A program made the translations under genes and the position numbers. From contig JAQUQF010000013.1 of the NCBI GenBank assembly GCA_028749105.1, forward strand, positions 1 through 14,625: DNA of 14,625 nucleotides. Direction: 5' to 3'. Below the pieces are notes generated by a model that saw only the letters and a list, made by a program, of their open reading frames with translations, was not told where the DNA came from and made no database searches. Source of the DNA: Acidobacteriota bacterium (lineage in GTDB: Bacteria > Acidobacteriota > Aminicenantia > UBA2199). Shown here piece after piece: positions 6,786 through 14,452 of this stretch. Position 1 is the stretch's first letter; every line of letters starts with the position of its first letter.

Positions 6786-7544
6786 TTACTTTTTTTCGAA
6801 CAGGCCTTTCATCAGGTCGATGGGCATGGGGAATACAACCGTGGTGGAATTTTCAGTCCCGATCTCGACCAGGGTCTGCAGGTAGCGCAGCTGAATGGAC
6901 GAGGGGTTCTGCGACAGGGTGTTGGCCGCTTCCAGCAGCTTGGCCGATGCCTGCTGTTCGCCTTCGGCGTGGATGACCTTGGCTCGCCGCTCTCTCTCGG
7001 CCTCGGCCTGCTTGGCCATGGCCCGCTGCATCTCCTGGGGCAGGTCGACGTGCTTGATCTCCACCATGGAGACCTTGATGCCCCAGGGATCGGTATGCTC
7101 GTCGATGATCGTTTGCAGGCGCGCGTTCAGCTTGTCCCTTTCAGAAAGCAGCTCATCCAGGTCGGCCTGGCCCAGCACCGAGCGCAGCGTGGTCTGCGAC
7201 AGCTGCGATGTGGCGTACAGGTAGTCCTGGACCTCGATGACCGCTTTCTTGGGCTCGAGCACGCGGAAGTAGACCACGGCATTCACCTTTACCGAGACAT
7301 TGTCGCGGGTGATGATGTCCTGGGGCGGCACATCCAGGACGATGGTGCGCAGGCCGATGCGGATCAGCTTGTCGATGGGCGAAAGGACCAGGATCAGGCC
7401 GGGCCCCTTCGGCTGGTCGAGGACGCGGCCCAGGCGGAACACGACCCCGCGCTCGTATTCCTTCAGCACCTTGATCCAGTTTAAAATAAAAAATATGGCG
7501 ACAATGGCCACGATGAGCAACGGGTTTACCACGAGCTTTTCCAT
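6786..7544 (-). CDS. Slipin (stomatin-like SPFH/band 7 protein)
   Basis: The 252-residue protein is a typical prokaryotic slipin: one N-terminal membrane segment (about 8-25), then the SPFH domain beginning YERGVVFRLGRV (30-41) with GPGLILVLSPIDKL (47-60), DVPPQDIITRDNVSVKVNA (71-89) and the alanine/glutamate-rich coiled coil (172-208), which drives oligomer formation. Slipins scaffold membrane microdomains. The C-terminus has the hydrophobic TTVVFPMPIDLM (234-245); in Pyrococcus horikoshii the NfeD protease 1510-N cuts its partner stomatin in such a region. Here the NfeD gene is directly upstream: its TAG ends one base before the slipin ATG, and the ribosome site (GGAGGG) lies in the last codons of nfeD. 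Confidence 0.95.
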   Translation of the reverse strand: MEKLVVNPLLIVAIVAIFFILNWIKVLKEYERGVVFRLGRVLDQPKGPGLILVLSPIDKLIRIGLRTIVLDVPPQDIITRDNVSVKVNAVVYFRVLEPKKAVIEVQDYLYATSQLSQTTLRSVLGQADLDELLSERDKLNARLQTIIDEHTDPWGIKVSMVEIKHVDLPQEMQRAMAKQAEAERERRAKVIHAEGEQQASAKLLEAANTLSQNPSSIQLRYLQTLVEIGTENSTTVVFPMPIDLMKGLFEKK

Positions 7545-7545
7545 T

Positions 7546-8820
7546 CTACCCTCCTATTTTTTTTACTTTCAATACCAAATTGTCGATGGCCTCGATGCGC
7601 ACTCGGGTCCCCGACGGGACCGGCTCGTCGGCCACGGCGTTCCACCATTCGCCGTGGACAAAGACCTTGCCCTGGCGGCTGTCGATGTCGGTCCTGGCCG
7701 TTCCGGTCTCGCCGATGATGCCTTCGGCGCCGGTCTCTTTCCTTCTCTTCATGGCCTGGAACACCTTCCAGGTCAGGAACATGAAAATGCAGGCGAAGCA
7801 GAAGGCGAACGTGATGATCATGGGCATGGCCGGCCTCATTTCCGGGATGGGTGAATTGATCAGCATGATCGATCCCAGGACGAACGAAATGATCCCCCCG
7901 ACGCCGAGGACGCCGAATCCCTGCACCTTGATCTCGGCGATGAAGAATCCGATGGACAGCAGGATGAGGAACAATCCGACATAGTTGATCGGCAGCACCT
8001 GGAAAGCGAGGAAAGCCAGCAGCAGCGAGATCCCCCCCAGGATGCCGGGGATCACCACGCCCGGGTGGGTGAACTCGAGGTAGAGGCCGATCAGCCCGAA
8101 GATCAGCAGAAAGTAGGCCAGGCTGGGGTTGGTGATCGTGCGCAGGAATTTCTGTCTTTCGCTCATCGCCAGCGGGATGATCGTTTCGCCGTGCAAATCA
8201 AGGGTGATCTCCTTGCCACCGGCCAGGGAGACGCTTTTTCCCTGCAGGCGTGTGATCAGGTCCTTGACGTCGCCGGCGACCAAATCGATCATCCCCCCTT
8301 TCAGGCATTCCTCGCTCGTGTAGGACCGGCTTTCGCTCACGGCTTTGCCGGCCATCTCCATGTCGCGGCCGTGGTTCTTGGCCAGGGCCTTAACATAGGA
8401 GACGGCGTCGTTGGTCACCTTCTCCTTCATCGTCTTCTCGATGTCGCTGCCGGTGACCGAGACCGGGTGGGCGGCGCCGGTGTTGGTTCCCGGGGCCATG
8501 GCGGCGATATCGGCCGCCAGCAGGATGAAGAACCCGGCCGAGGCGGCGCGTGCCCCCTTGGGCGAAACGTATGCGGCGACAGGGACCCCCACGTTCAGCA
8601 TGGCCTTGATGATCGAGCGCATCGACGTGTCGAAGCCGCCTGGCGTGTCCATTTCGATGATGACCAGGCGGGCGTTGCCCCTTTGGCGGATATCGCGCAG
8701 GGAATTGACGGCGTACTCCTCCAGGATCGGATCGATCGGGCCATCAAAGCGCAGGGTGTATATCTCGGCGCCCAGCCAGAAGGGAAACGCGATCAGGAAG
8801 AGAGCCAGGGCCTTTTTCAT
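7546..8820 (-). CDS. NfeD membrane-bound serine protease (long, ClpP-like form)
   Basis: This 424-residue NfeD1b-type protein has a signal/anchor segment (1-18), a ClpP-class protease domain (19-215), four to five membrane helices (about 232-352) and a C-terminal OB-fold NfeD domain (365-424, with GIIGETGTA and GKVFVHGEWWNA). The nucleophile should be S94 in GARAASAGFFIL and the general base K134; the spacing and the following NDAVSYVKALA match the S97/K138 dyad of P. horikoshii 1510-N. The start is the ATG at 8820: no ribosome site precedes it, but a good promoter places transcription on or next to that ATG. An ATG 12 codons further up (8856) lies within the -35 box and cannot be in the mRNA from this promoter. 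It leads the nfeD-slipin-SPOR-lnt unit. Confidence 0.94.
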   Translation of the reverse strand: MKKALALFLIAFPFWLGAEIYTLRFDGPIDPILEEYAVNSLRDIRQRGNARLVIIEMDTPGGFDTSMRSIIKAMLNVGVPVAAYVSPKGARAASAGFFILLAADIAAMAPGTNTGAAHPVSVTGSDIEKTMKEKVTNDAVSYVKALAKNHGRDMEMAGKAVSESRSYTSEECLKGGMIDLVAGDVKDLITRLQGKSVSLAGGKEITLDLHGETIIPLAMSERQKFLRTITNPSLAYFLLIFGLIGLYLEFTHPGVVIPGILGGISLLLAFLAFQVLPINYVGLFLILLSIGFFIAEIKVQGFGVLGVGGIISFVLGSIMLINSPIPEMRPAMPMIITFAFCFACIFMFLTWKVFQAMKRRKETGAEGIIGETGTARTDIDSRQGKVFVHGEWWNAVADEPVPSGTRVRIEAIDNLVLKVKKIGG

Positions 8821-8827
8821 TGGTTCG

Positions 8828-8856
8828 ATTATAGAGAAAAGGGAAGCGAAAATCAA
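8828..8856 (-). promoter_or_regulatory. Sigma70-like promoter of the nfeD unit, predicted leaderless
   Basis: On the minus strand TTGATT (8851-8856) is followed, after exactly 17 bp, by a perfect TATAAT (8828-8833). Seven bases (CGAACCA) then separate the -10 box from the ATG at 8820, so the expected start site falls on or within a base of the A of ATG. There is no Shine-Dalgarno. The whole lies in the 58-bp gap after lpd. Confidence 0.7.
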
Positions 8857-8878
8857 ATCGCGGCGGTGGCGGCCCGGG

Positions 8879-10246
8879 TCAGATATGGATCGAGAAACCC
8901 GCGATCTCCCCCAGGGCCTCCCAGACGTTCTCGCTCAGCGTGGGGTGGATGAAAATAAGTTCCTTGAACTCGTCGGCCTTCAAGCCGCGGCTGACGGCGT
9001 AGGTCAGCAGCGGCAGGAGCTCGCCGGCTTCGGCGCCGACGATGTGGGCGCCGAGGATGGTGTTGTTCTCGGCGGCGATCACCTTGACCAGCCCCGTCTT
9101 CTCGTCGATGGCATTGGCCCGCGAACCGGCGGCATAGGGGAAGCGGCCGATCTTGATCCGGCGGCCCTCCTTCAGCGCCTGGTCCTCGCTGGTCCCCACC
9201 GTGGCCACCTCGGGGAATGTGAAAATGGCCGCCGGCTGGGGGTGGTGGGCGACAGGCCGGCCGGAAGTAATGAAATCGACGATGGCCATGGCCTGGTGCG
9301 ACGCCTTGTGGGCCAGAAGCGGCGGCCCGACCACGTCGCCGCAGGCGAAGATCGCGGGGATGGCGGTCTCGAGGTTCGGCGAGACCGGGATGAAGCCCTT
9401 GGCATCAAGATGAATGGGCAGGCCGGCAGCGAACAAACCCGCCGTATTGGGGATGCGGCCGACGGCCAAAAGGACCTTGCTGAACTCTTCGCGCCACTCC
9501 TTCTCCCCTTTCTTGAACGTAAACCCGGCCTTTTCAGCGATGACGGGATCGCTGATGGCAGTTGCGGTGTGGATGGTGATGTTCTGCTTGATCAATTCGT
9601 TCTTCAGGATGCCGGCGATCTCGTGGTCGGTGCCCGGGACCACGGTCTCCTGGATCTCAACCACCGTGACCTTGCTGCCCAGGTAGCTGTAGATCAGGGC
9701 CCATTCCAGGCCGACGGCGCCGGCGCCGATGACCAGCAGGGTGTCGGGGATGCTTTCCAGGCGGAGCAGCTGGTCGGAACTGATGATGCGTTGCCCGTCC
9801 CATTTCAAAAAGGGCAGCTCGGCCGGCCTGGAGCCGGTGGCGACCACGATGTGCCCGGCGGACAACTCTTTTTGCCCGTCGACGCGGACGGAGTTCGCCC
9901 CGATCACCTGGGCCGTGCCCTTGACCAGCTGCACCTTGTGCTGGCTGAAGAGGAGCTCGATGCCGCGCGTCAGCTTGGAGACGATGCGCTCCTTGCGGCG
10001 GTTGATCTCGTCGGTAGAGACTTGGAATTTCTCGACGCGCACGCCGATCTTGGCGAAATCGTTGATCTGCTTGATCGCCTTGACCGAGTGCAGGATGGCC
10101 TTGGTCGGGATGCAACCGCGCTGCAGGCAGGTGCCGCCCAGCCGGTCCGCCTCCACCACCGCGGTCTTCAATCCTTTCTTGGCCGCGGCGATCGCTCCTT
10201 CATATCCGGCCGGCCCGCCGCCGATGAACAAGAGGTCGTAGTCCAT
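8879..10246 (-). CDS. lpd: Dihydrolipoyl dehydrogenase
   Basis: Dihydrolipoyl dehydrogenase reoxidises the lipoyl arm of 2-oxoacid dehydrogenase or glycine cleavage complexes, passing electrons through a disulfide and FAD to NAD. The 455-residue protein has the FAD motif GGGPAG (9-14), the redox disulfide C40/C45 in GGTCLQRGCIPTK, the NAD motif GAGAVG (174-179), a second FAD motif ACGDVVG (301-307) and the dimer-interface catalytic H434 with E439 in HPTLSE. All key residues are present. The ATG at 10246 has GAGGAG a few bases upstream. It lies 29 nt after hisC and is the last gene of the M50-trpS-scpAB-hisC series. No E1, E2 or glycine-cleavage partner is in the window, so which complex it serves is unknown. 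Confidence 0.96.
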   Translation of the reverse strand: MDYDLLFIGGGPAGYEGAIAAAKKGLKTAVVEADRLGGTCLQRGCIPTKAILHSVKAIKQINDFAKIGVRVEKFQVSTDEINRRKERIVSKLTRGIELLFSQHKVQLVKGTAQVIGANSVRVDGQKELSAGHIVVATGSRPAELPFLKWDGQRIISSDQLLRLESIPDTLLVIGAGAVGLEWALIYSYLGSKVTVVEIQETVVPGTDHEIAGILKNELIKQNITIHTATAISDPVIAEKAGFTFKKGEKEWREEFSKVLLAVGRIPNTAGLFAAGLPIHLDAKGFIPVSPNLETAIPAIFACGDVVGPPLLAHKASHQAMAIVDFITSGRPVAHHPQPAAIFTFPEVATVGTSEDQALKEGRRIKIGRFPYAAGSRANAIDEKTGLVKVIAAENNTILGAHIVGAEAGELLPLLTYAVSRGLKADEFKELIFIHPTLSENVWEALGEIAGFSIHI

Positions 10247-10275
10247 TGGATTCTCCTCGTGCGTGACGCGCCCGA

Positions 10276-11388
10276 TTATTTTTTCATTTCCCGCAGCGCT
10301 TCGTCCAGCCTGGCGATGAAGAAATCATTCTCTTCTTCCAGGCCGATGCTGACCCGCATGGCGTCCGGGATGCCGAAGCCGCCCATGGGCCGGATGATCA
10401 CCCCCTGCTGCAGCAGCCGCTGGTTGAGCCCGGCGACATCGACCCCGGGGAAGAAGAGGAGGAAATTGGCCTGGGAAGGAATGACGCGCAGGCCGAGTCC
10501 CTGCAGCTGCGAGAACAGCCTGGCCTTGTTCCGGCGGTTCAGGCGCACCGACTCGTTCCGGAAGTCATCGTTTTCCAACGACGCCAACGCGGCGCGCTGG
10601 CCGACGCGGGTGACGTTGAACGGCGGCTTGACGCGGTTGAGCACGGCGATGATCTCGGGCTTGGCCATGGCGTAGCCGACGCGCAGGCCAGCCAGGCCGT
10701 AGACCTTGGAAAAGGTGCGCAGGACGATCACGTTCCTCTTTTGCCCGATCTCCTCCAGGCCGGAGACGTAGTCGCCGGGGTCATCGACGTATTCCTGGTA
10801 GGCATTGTCCAGGACGATGATGCGGTCCTTGTGGACGTGGCTGATGAAGTCCCGGATGGCCGCGGCGGCAAGGATCGTCCCGGTCGGGTTGTTGGGGTTG
10901 GTGATGAAGATGATTTTGGCGGCGGCGCCGATGCGTCCGGCGATCGCCTCCAGGTCGAAGCGCAGCTCGCGGTCCATCGGCGCCTCGACGAAGGCGTCAG
11001 CCCCAGCGATCTCCGTGGTGGCGCTGCGGTAGAGGGAGAAGGTTTTTTCCGAGGTCAGGACCTTTTGGCCCGGTTTGAGGAAAGCGCGGATCAGCATCTG
11101 GATGATCTCGACCGAGCCGGCGCCGGCGATGACGTTTTCCATCCCCACGCCATTGTATTCGGCGATGCGCCGGCGCAGGTGATAGTTGTCGGAGTCGGGA
11201 TAATACTGGAGCTGGGTGAGCTCATCGCGGATGGCCTGCCGGACGTTCTCCGGGATCGGCCGCATATTTTCGTTGGAGGCCAGTTTGATGACCCGCTCGA
11301 GCCCGAACTCCCGCTGGATATCCTCGACCGGCTTCCCCGGTTTATATGGGGTGATCTGCAGCACATGGGGATTGACCAATGATTCCAT
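10276..11388 (-). CDS. hisC: Histidinol-phosphate aminotransferase family protein (HisC-like)
   Basis: This 370-residue fold-type I PLP aminotransferase is closest to HisC, which converts imidazole-acetol phosphate and glutamate to histidinol phosphate. PLP residues visible are the Schiff-base lysine K228 in TFSKVYGLAGLRVGY, NPNNPTG (164-170), D194/Y197 in LDNAYQEY and R236; the phosphate-site tail PSQANFLLF and VSIG is also present. Oddly, the family's N-E-N-P-L/x-G-P motif is SNENMRPIP (38-46), with Met before Arg where a P-x-G is usual. There are no other his genes around, so aromatic (tyrosine/phenylalanine) transamination, as in some HisC homologues, is equally possible. A very strong AGGAGGAG ribosome site overlaps the scpB stop (TAGGAGGAG), so the two genes are coupled. 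Confidence 0.88.
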   Translation of the reverse strand: MESLVNPHVLQITPYKPGKPVEDIQREFGLERVIKLASNENMRPIPENVRQAIRDELTQLQYYPDSDNYHLRRRIAEYNGVGMENVIAGAGSVEIIQMLIRAFLKPGQKVLTSEKTFSLYRSATTEIAGADAFVEAPMDRELRFDLEAIAGRIGAAAKIIFITNPNNPTGTILAAAAIRDFISHVHKDRIIVLDNAYQEYVDDPGDYVSGLEEIGQKRNVIVLRTFSKVYGLAGLRVGYAMAKPEIIAVLNRVKPPFNVTRVGQRAALASLENDDFRNESVRLNRRNKARLFSQLQGLGLRVIPSQANFLLFFPGVDVAGLNQRLLQQGVIIRPMGGFGIPDAMRVSIGLEEENDFFIARLDEALREMKK

Positions 11389-11397
11389 CGGCTCCTC

Positions 11398-11973
11398 CTA
11401 TTTTTTAAATAGCGAAGGCTGTTCCTTTTCCTCGAAAAGCTCGGTCAATTCTTCCAGCGAGGGCAGTTCGGACAGATCGTTCAGGCCGAAATAGACCAGG
11501 AATTCCGGGGTCGTGGCATAGAGGGCGGGGAGCCCGGGAACCTGCTTGCGGCCCGTGATCTTGATCAGTTTTTTCTGCAGCAGGTTCTTTACCGGGCCCG
11601 AGGAGTTGACGCCGCGCATGAGCGAGATCTCGGTCAGCGTGGCCGGCTGGCGATAGGCGATGATCGACAGCGTCTCCAGCGAGGCGATGGTCAGCTTGGT
11701 GGACTGCTTGACGGTGAAGAATTGCTTCAATTCATCGTGCAGGTCCGGCTTGGTCACCAGCTGCAGTCCGCCGCCGCTCCGCTTCAGTATCAGTCCGCGT
11801 TCGGGGCGGTCCAGCAGGTGCTCCTTCTCCATCGCGGCCAGGACCATTTCGAATTCCTCGATGTCGCCGATCCCCAGGAACTCCATGATCCGTCCTGGCT
11901 CCACCGGGTCCTTGGAAACGAAGAGGAGGGCTTCGATCAATGCGATCTGGCGGGCCAGTGTTTCTGGGTTCAT
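11398..11973 (-). CDS. scpB: Segregation and condensation protein B (ScpB)
   Basis: ScpB is a winged-helix (kite) subunit of the SMC-ScpAB condensin, which compacts and segregates the chromosome; it binds ScpA as a dimer. The 191-residue protein shows two winged-helix parts: residues 5-85 and 90-165, with the family core LETLSIIAYRQPATLTEI (99-116), RGVNSSGPVKNLLQKKLI (120-137), the glycine turn GRKQVPGLPALYATTPEFL (141-159) and FGLNDLSELP (162-171). The C-terminus (172-191) is a short acidic tail. It starts 4 nt after scpA. In many lineages rluB follows scpB; here hisC does instead. Confidence 0.97.
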   Translation of the reverse strand: MNPETLARQIALIEALLFVSKDPVEPGRIMEFLGIGDIEEFEMVLAAMEKEHLLDRPERGLILKRSGGGLQLVTKPDLHDELKQFFTVKQSTKLTIASLETLSIIAYRQPATLTEISLMRGVNSSGPVKNLLQKKLIKITGRKQVPGLPALYATTPEFLVYFGLNDLSELPSLEELTELFEEKEQPSLFKK

Positions 11974-11977
11974 GTTC

Positions 11978-12709
11978 TCAATTTTCCAGCTTGCCGGGCT
12001 CGTTGCGGTAGACGGATATCGTGCCGAACAGCTGCTCCTGGACGGCGATGAGCATGTGGCGCTTGATCATTTCCAGCAGGGTGAAGAAGCTGACGACGAT
12101 CTCTTCGATGGAATCGACCTTGGAAACGTACTCGCTGAAGTCGAGGTAGCCGCTGCACTCCAGAAGGGAGAGAATCTCCTCCTGCTTCCTGGCGATGGAA
12201 TAGTTCTTGGAGGGGATCTCCAGGAACTGTTCGTACTCCTTTTTCTTGACGATGTCGAAAAAAATCTCGGCCAGCTGAAAGGCCGACACTTCCTTCAGCT
12301 CGTATTCGCGGTTGGCGAAGCTTTCGTTCATCTCCAGGCGCCGCCAGAGCAGGAGTTCCGTGTACTCCATCTCGCGCAGCATCCTGGAGATCTTCTGGAT
12401 CTTTTCGTACTCGATCAGGGTGTGGAGCAATTGTTTCTCGGGCGATTCCTCATCCGGGTTTTCGGGCCGGGGCAGCAGGGAGCGCGACTTGATGTAGATC
12501 AGGGTGGCGGCGGTCATCAGAAATTCGCTCTCGCGCGAGGGATTGATCCCCCCCTTGCCCTCCAGATAGGAGAGGTACTCGTTGGTGATCTGCGACAGGC
12601 GGACCTCAACGATGTTCATTTTGTTCTTGCGGATCAGGTGCAGCAGCAGGTCGAGCGGGCCCTCGAAGTATTCGGTCTGGACCTGGTAGCCAGTAAACTC
12701 GGTTTCCAT
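11978..12709 (-). CDS. scpA: Segregation and condensation protein A (ScpA kleisin)
   Basis: ScpA is the kleisin that bridges SMC heads in the bacterial condensin. The 243-residue protein begins METEFTGYQV, then EYFEGPLDLLLHLIRKNKMN (13-31), the classic helical N-domain that binds the SMC neck, then TNEYLSYLE (42-50), TLIYIKSRSLLPR (69-81), a linker, and a C-terminal winged helix (about 170-235, ending LFGTISV). I chose the ATG at 12709 because the frame upstream is only antisense-like residue content inside trpS, and because trpS ends TGA at 12711-12709: the TGATG overlap shares a single base, which points to coupled translation. The next gene, scpB, is its direct partner. Confidence 0.96.
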   Translation of the reverse strand: METEFTGYQVQTEYFEGPLDLLLHLIRKNKMNIVEVRLSQITNEYLSYLEGKGGINPSRESEFLMTAATLIYIKSRSLLPRPENPDEESPEKQLLHTLIEYEKIQKISRMLREMEYTELLLWRRLEMNESFANREYELKEVSAFQLAEIFFDIVKKKEYEQFLEIPSKNYSIARKQEEILSLLECSGYLDFSEYVSKVDSIEEIVVSFFTLLEMIKRHMLIAVQEQLFGTISVYRNEPGKLEN

Positions 12710-13692
12710 CAGACGTTCATCAACCGGCGCGCCTCGGCGACGGTATTTGCTGCCCGCTCGGCGGCGCGGCGGTTTCCGGCAGCGAGGATGTCGGCGACGG
12801 GCATTTTTTCGTAGCGGCTGCGCCGCTGGCGGAAGGGCTCCAGGAACTCGTTCACGTTGCGGATGAGGATCTTCTTGCAGTCGATGCAGCCGATGCCTGC
12901 CATGCGGCATTCGGCGTCGACCATGGCGATCTCCTCTGCCTTGGAATAGGCCTTGTGCAGGGCGAACGCCGGGCAGTCTGCGGGCACGCCGGGGTCGGAA
13001 CGGCGCTTGCGGCGCACGTCGGTGAGCATAGGCCGGATCTTCTCCTCCACCACCGCCGCCGTGTCGCTGAGGTAGATGGCGTTGCCGTAGCTCTTGCTCA
13101 TCTTGCGGCCGTCCACGCCGGGAAGCTTGGGGATGGGAGTCAGGAAGGGCTGCGGCTCGGGGAAACAGTCGCCGTACAGGCCGTTGAAGCGGCGCACGAT
13201 CTCGCGGGCCAGCTCGAGGTGGAAGACCTGGTCCTCGCCCACCGGCACGGTGTCGGCCTTCATGATGATGATGTCCACCGTCTGCAGCAGGGGATAGCCG
13301 AGAAAACCGTAGGTGTTGATGTCGCGGTCGGCCAGCTGCGCCTGCTGCTCCTTGAAGGTGGGAACGCGCTCCAGCCAGCCGAGCGGCGTCATCATGCCCA
13401 GCAGCAGCGTCAGCTCGGCAATCTCCTTGACGGCCGACTGCAGATACACGACGCTTTTTTCGGGGTCGATGCCGACCGATAGAATGTCCAGCAGCACCTG
13501 GCGGATATTGTTCTGGATATTTTTGACGTCCTGGTACTCGGTCGTCAGGGCGTGCCAGTCGACGATGGAGTAGTAGCACTCGCCCATGTCCTGCAGCTTC
13601 ACCCAGCTCTTCAGCGCTCCTTCCCAGTGGCCCAGATGGGCGGCGCCGGTGCCGGTCGGCCGGATGCCGCTCATGATCACCCGGGGAATCAT
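12709..13692 (-). CDS. trpS: Tryptophanyl-tRNA synthetase with [4Fe-4S]-type cysteine motif
   Basis: This class Ic synthetase charges tRNA-Trp. The 327-residue protein has the HIGH-like HLGH (19-22, in TGAAHLGHW), KMSKS (197-201) and an overall length matching the 328 or so of Thermotoga maritima. Between KMSKS and the C-terminus it has C240, C262, C269 and C272, a C-x21-C-x6-C-x2-C pattern in DCPAF...ECRMAGIGCIDC. The T. maritima enzyme carries the same four-cysteine arrangement (reported with x22) and binds a [4Fe-4S] cluster near the anticodon-recognition region; I infer that this one does too. The ATG at 13692 overlaps the TGA of the M50 gene by 4 nt (ATGA), and its own TGA overlaps scpA by 1 nt. 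Confidence 0.96.
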   Translation of the reverse strand: MIPRVIMSGIRPTGTGAAHLGHWEGALKSWVKLQDMGECYYSIVDWHALTTEYQDVKNIQNNIRQVLLDILSVGIDPEKSVVYLQSAVKEIAELTLLLGMMTPLGWLERVPTFKEQQAQLADRDINTYGFLGYPLLQTVDIIIMKADTVPVGEDQVFHLELAREIVRRFNGLYGDCFPEPQPFLTPIPKLPGVDGRKMSKSYGNAIYLSDTAAVVEEKIRPMLTDVRRKRRSDPGVPADCPAFALHKAYSKAEEIAMVDAECRMAGIGCIDCKKILIRNVNEFLEPFRQRRSRYEKMPVADILAAGNRRAAERAANTVAEARRLMNV

Positions 13693-14360
13693 CCCGCCAC
13701 CCCGGCTTTCATAATGACAAAGATCAGATTCGGGAATACCTTGAACAGCCCGGTGAAAAGCAGGTCGGCGATCTTGTCAAAGATCCGGGTATACATAATA
13801 AAAATCAGGATGAAAAAACCGTAAGGCTTGATCTTTTCATACCAGGCCAGCGCGTCACCCCGCAGCAGCCCTTCGAGGATGCCGCTGCCGTCAAGCGGCG
13901 GGACGGGAATCAGGTTGAATACGGCGAGGAAGATATTGATGATCAGCAGGTAGGTGGCGATCTTGATCAGCAGCAGCATGGTGGGATTGGTGGCGGCCAT
14001 GAGCGGCTGGAGAAAGGCCAGCAGCAGAAAGATGAGCGCCAGGGCGACCAGGATGTTGGAGACCGGCCCGGCGGCGGCGACGAGCATGCCGTCGCGGCGG
14101 CGGTTGCGGAAGTTGTAGGGATTGACCATGACCGGCTTGGCCCAGCCGAAGACCGGGGCTCCCATGACCGCCAGCAGGATGGGAAAAATGATCGTTCCGA
14201 AGATGTCGATGTGGGCGATGGGATTCAGCGAGACCCTGCCCTGGAGACGGGCCGTGGGATCGCCGCACTTGTCGGCGACCCAGGCGTGCGCCGACTCGTG
14301 CACCGAGATGGCGAACAGCACGGCGGCGAACTGGATGATGATGCGAAATGCGTCGTTCAT
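13689..14360 (-). CDS. Site-2-type M50 family metalloprotease
   Basis: The 223-residue membrane protein belongs to the zinc-dependent M50 (site-2 protease) group without PDZ or CBS domains, like the small uncharacterised family often found beside trpS and scpA. Zinc ligands are H21 and H25 with E22 in HESAH, and D157 in NLIPVPPLDGSGIL (149-162). Other conserved blocks are RVSLNPIAHIDIFGT (42-56), GWAKPVMVNPYNF and AAAGPVSNI (95-103). Some five to six membrane segments are visible. I chose the ATG at 14360, six codons inside the longer frame (14378): neither has a ribosome site, but the promoter -10 box lies at 14369-14374, so only the later ATG lies in the mRNA from it. It is the first gene of the block. 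Its substrate is unknown. Confidence 0.93.
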   Translation of the reverse strand: MNDAFRIIIQFAAVLFAISVHESAHAWVADKCGDPTARLQGRVSLNPIAHIDIFGTIIFPILLAVMGAPVFGWAKPVMVNPYNFRNRRRDGMLVAAAGPVSNILVALALIFLLLAFLQPLMAATNPTMLLLIKIATYLLIINIFLAVFNLIPVPPLDGSGILEGLLRGDALAWYEKIKPYGFFILIFIMYTRIFDKIADLLFTGLFKVFPNLIFVIMKAGVAG

Positions 14361-14368
14361 TACCCAGC

Positions 14369-14397
14369 AAAATATCACAAAGAAGGGCTTCGGTCAA
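14369..14397 (-). promoter_or_regulatory. Sigma70-like promoter of the M50-trpS-scpAB-hisC-lpd unit, predicted leaderless
   Basis: On the minus strand TTGACC (14392-14397, five of six) stands 17 bp before TATTTT (14369-14374, four of six). Eight bases (GCTGGGTA) then lead to the ATG at 14360, so the transcript is expected to start on or within about a base of the ATG. No Shine-Dalgarno is possible in such an mRNA. Confidence 0.55.
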
Positions 14398-14424
14398 TAA
14401 GAATCGGCCCTTTGGCCCCTCAGC

Positions 14425-14452
14425 GGGAACCGATGGCCGGCTTCGGGTTCCC
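14425..14452. repeat. Inverted repeat in the M50/purine-permease divergent gap
   Basis: GGGAACC (14425-14431) and GGTTCCC (14446-14452) are perfect 7-bp arms around a 14-base loop that itself holds GCCGGC. No T-run follows on either strand, so it is not an ordinary terminator. It lies between the two divergent promoters, where a regulator could bind. Confidence 0.4.

Noticed and set aside
8857..8878. CCCGGG-rich stretch after lpd as a terminator
   Set aside because: The arms do not pair beyond the six-base palindrome, and the pyrimidine-rich run that follows is the spacer of the nfeD promoter.
8411..10675. A plus-strand frame open for 754 codons opposite nfeD and lpd
   Set aside because: Its protein is low-complexity (rich in Asp, Gly, Arg), matches no family, and lies antisense to two well-supported genes. 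GC-rich third positions of the real genes keep this frame open.
12710..13579. N-terminal extension of scpA to 533 residues
   Set aside because: The extra 290 residues overlap trpS in another frame and have shadow composition; normal ScpA starts at 12709.
14406..14417. GGCC-CTTT-GGCC mini-hairpin
   Set aside because: Four-base arms in GC-rich DNA are expected by chance, and there is no T-run.
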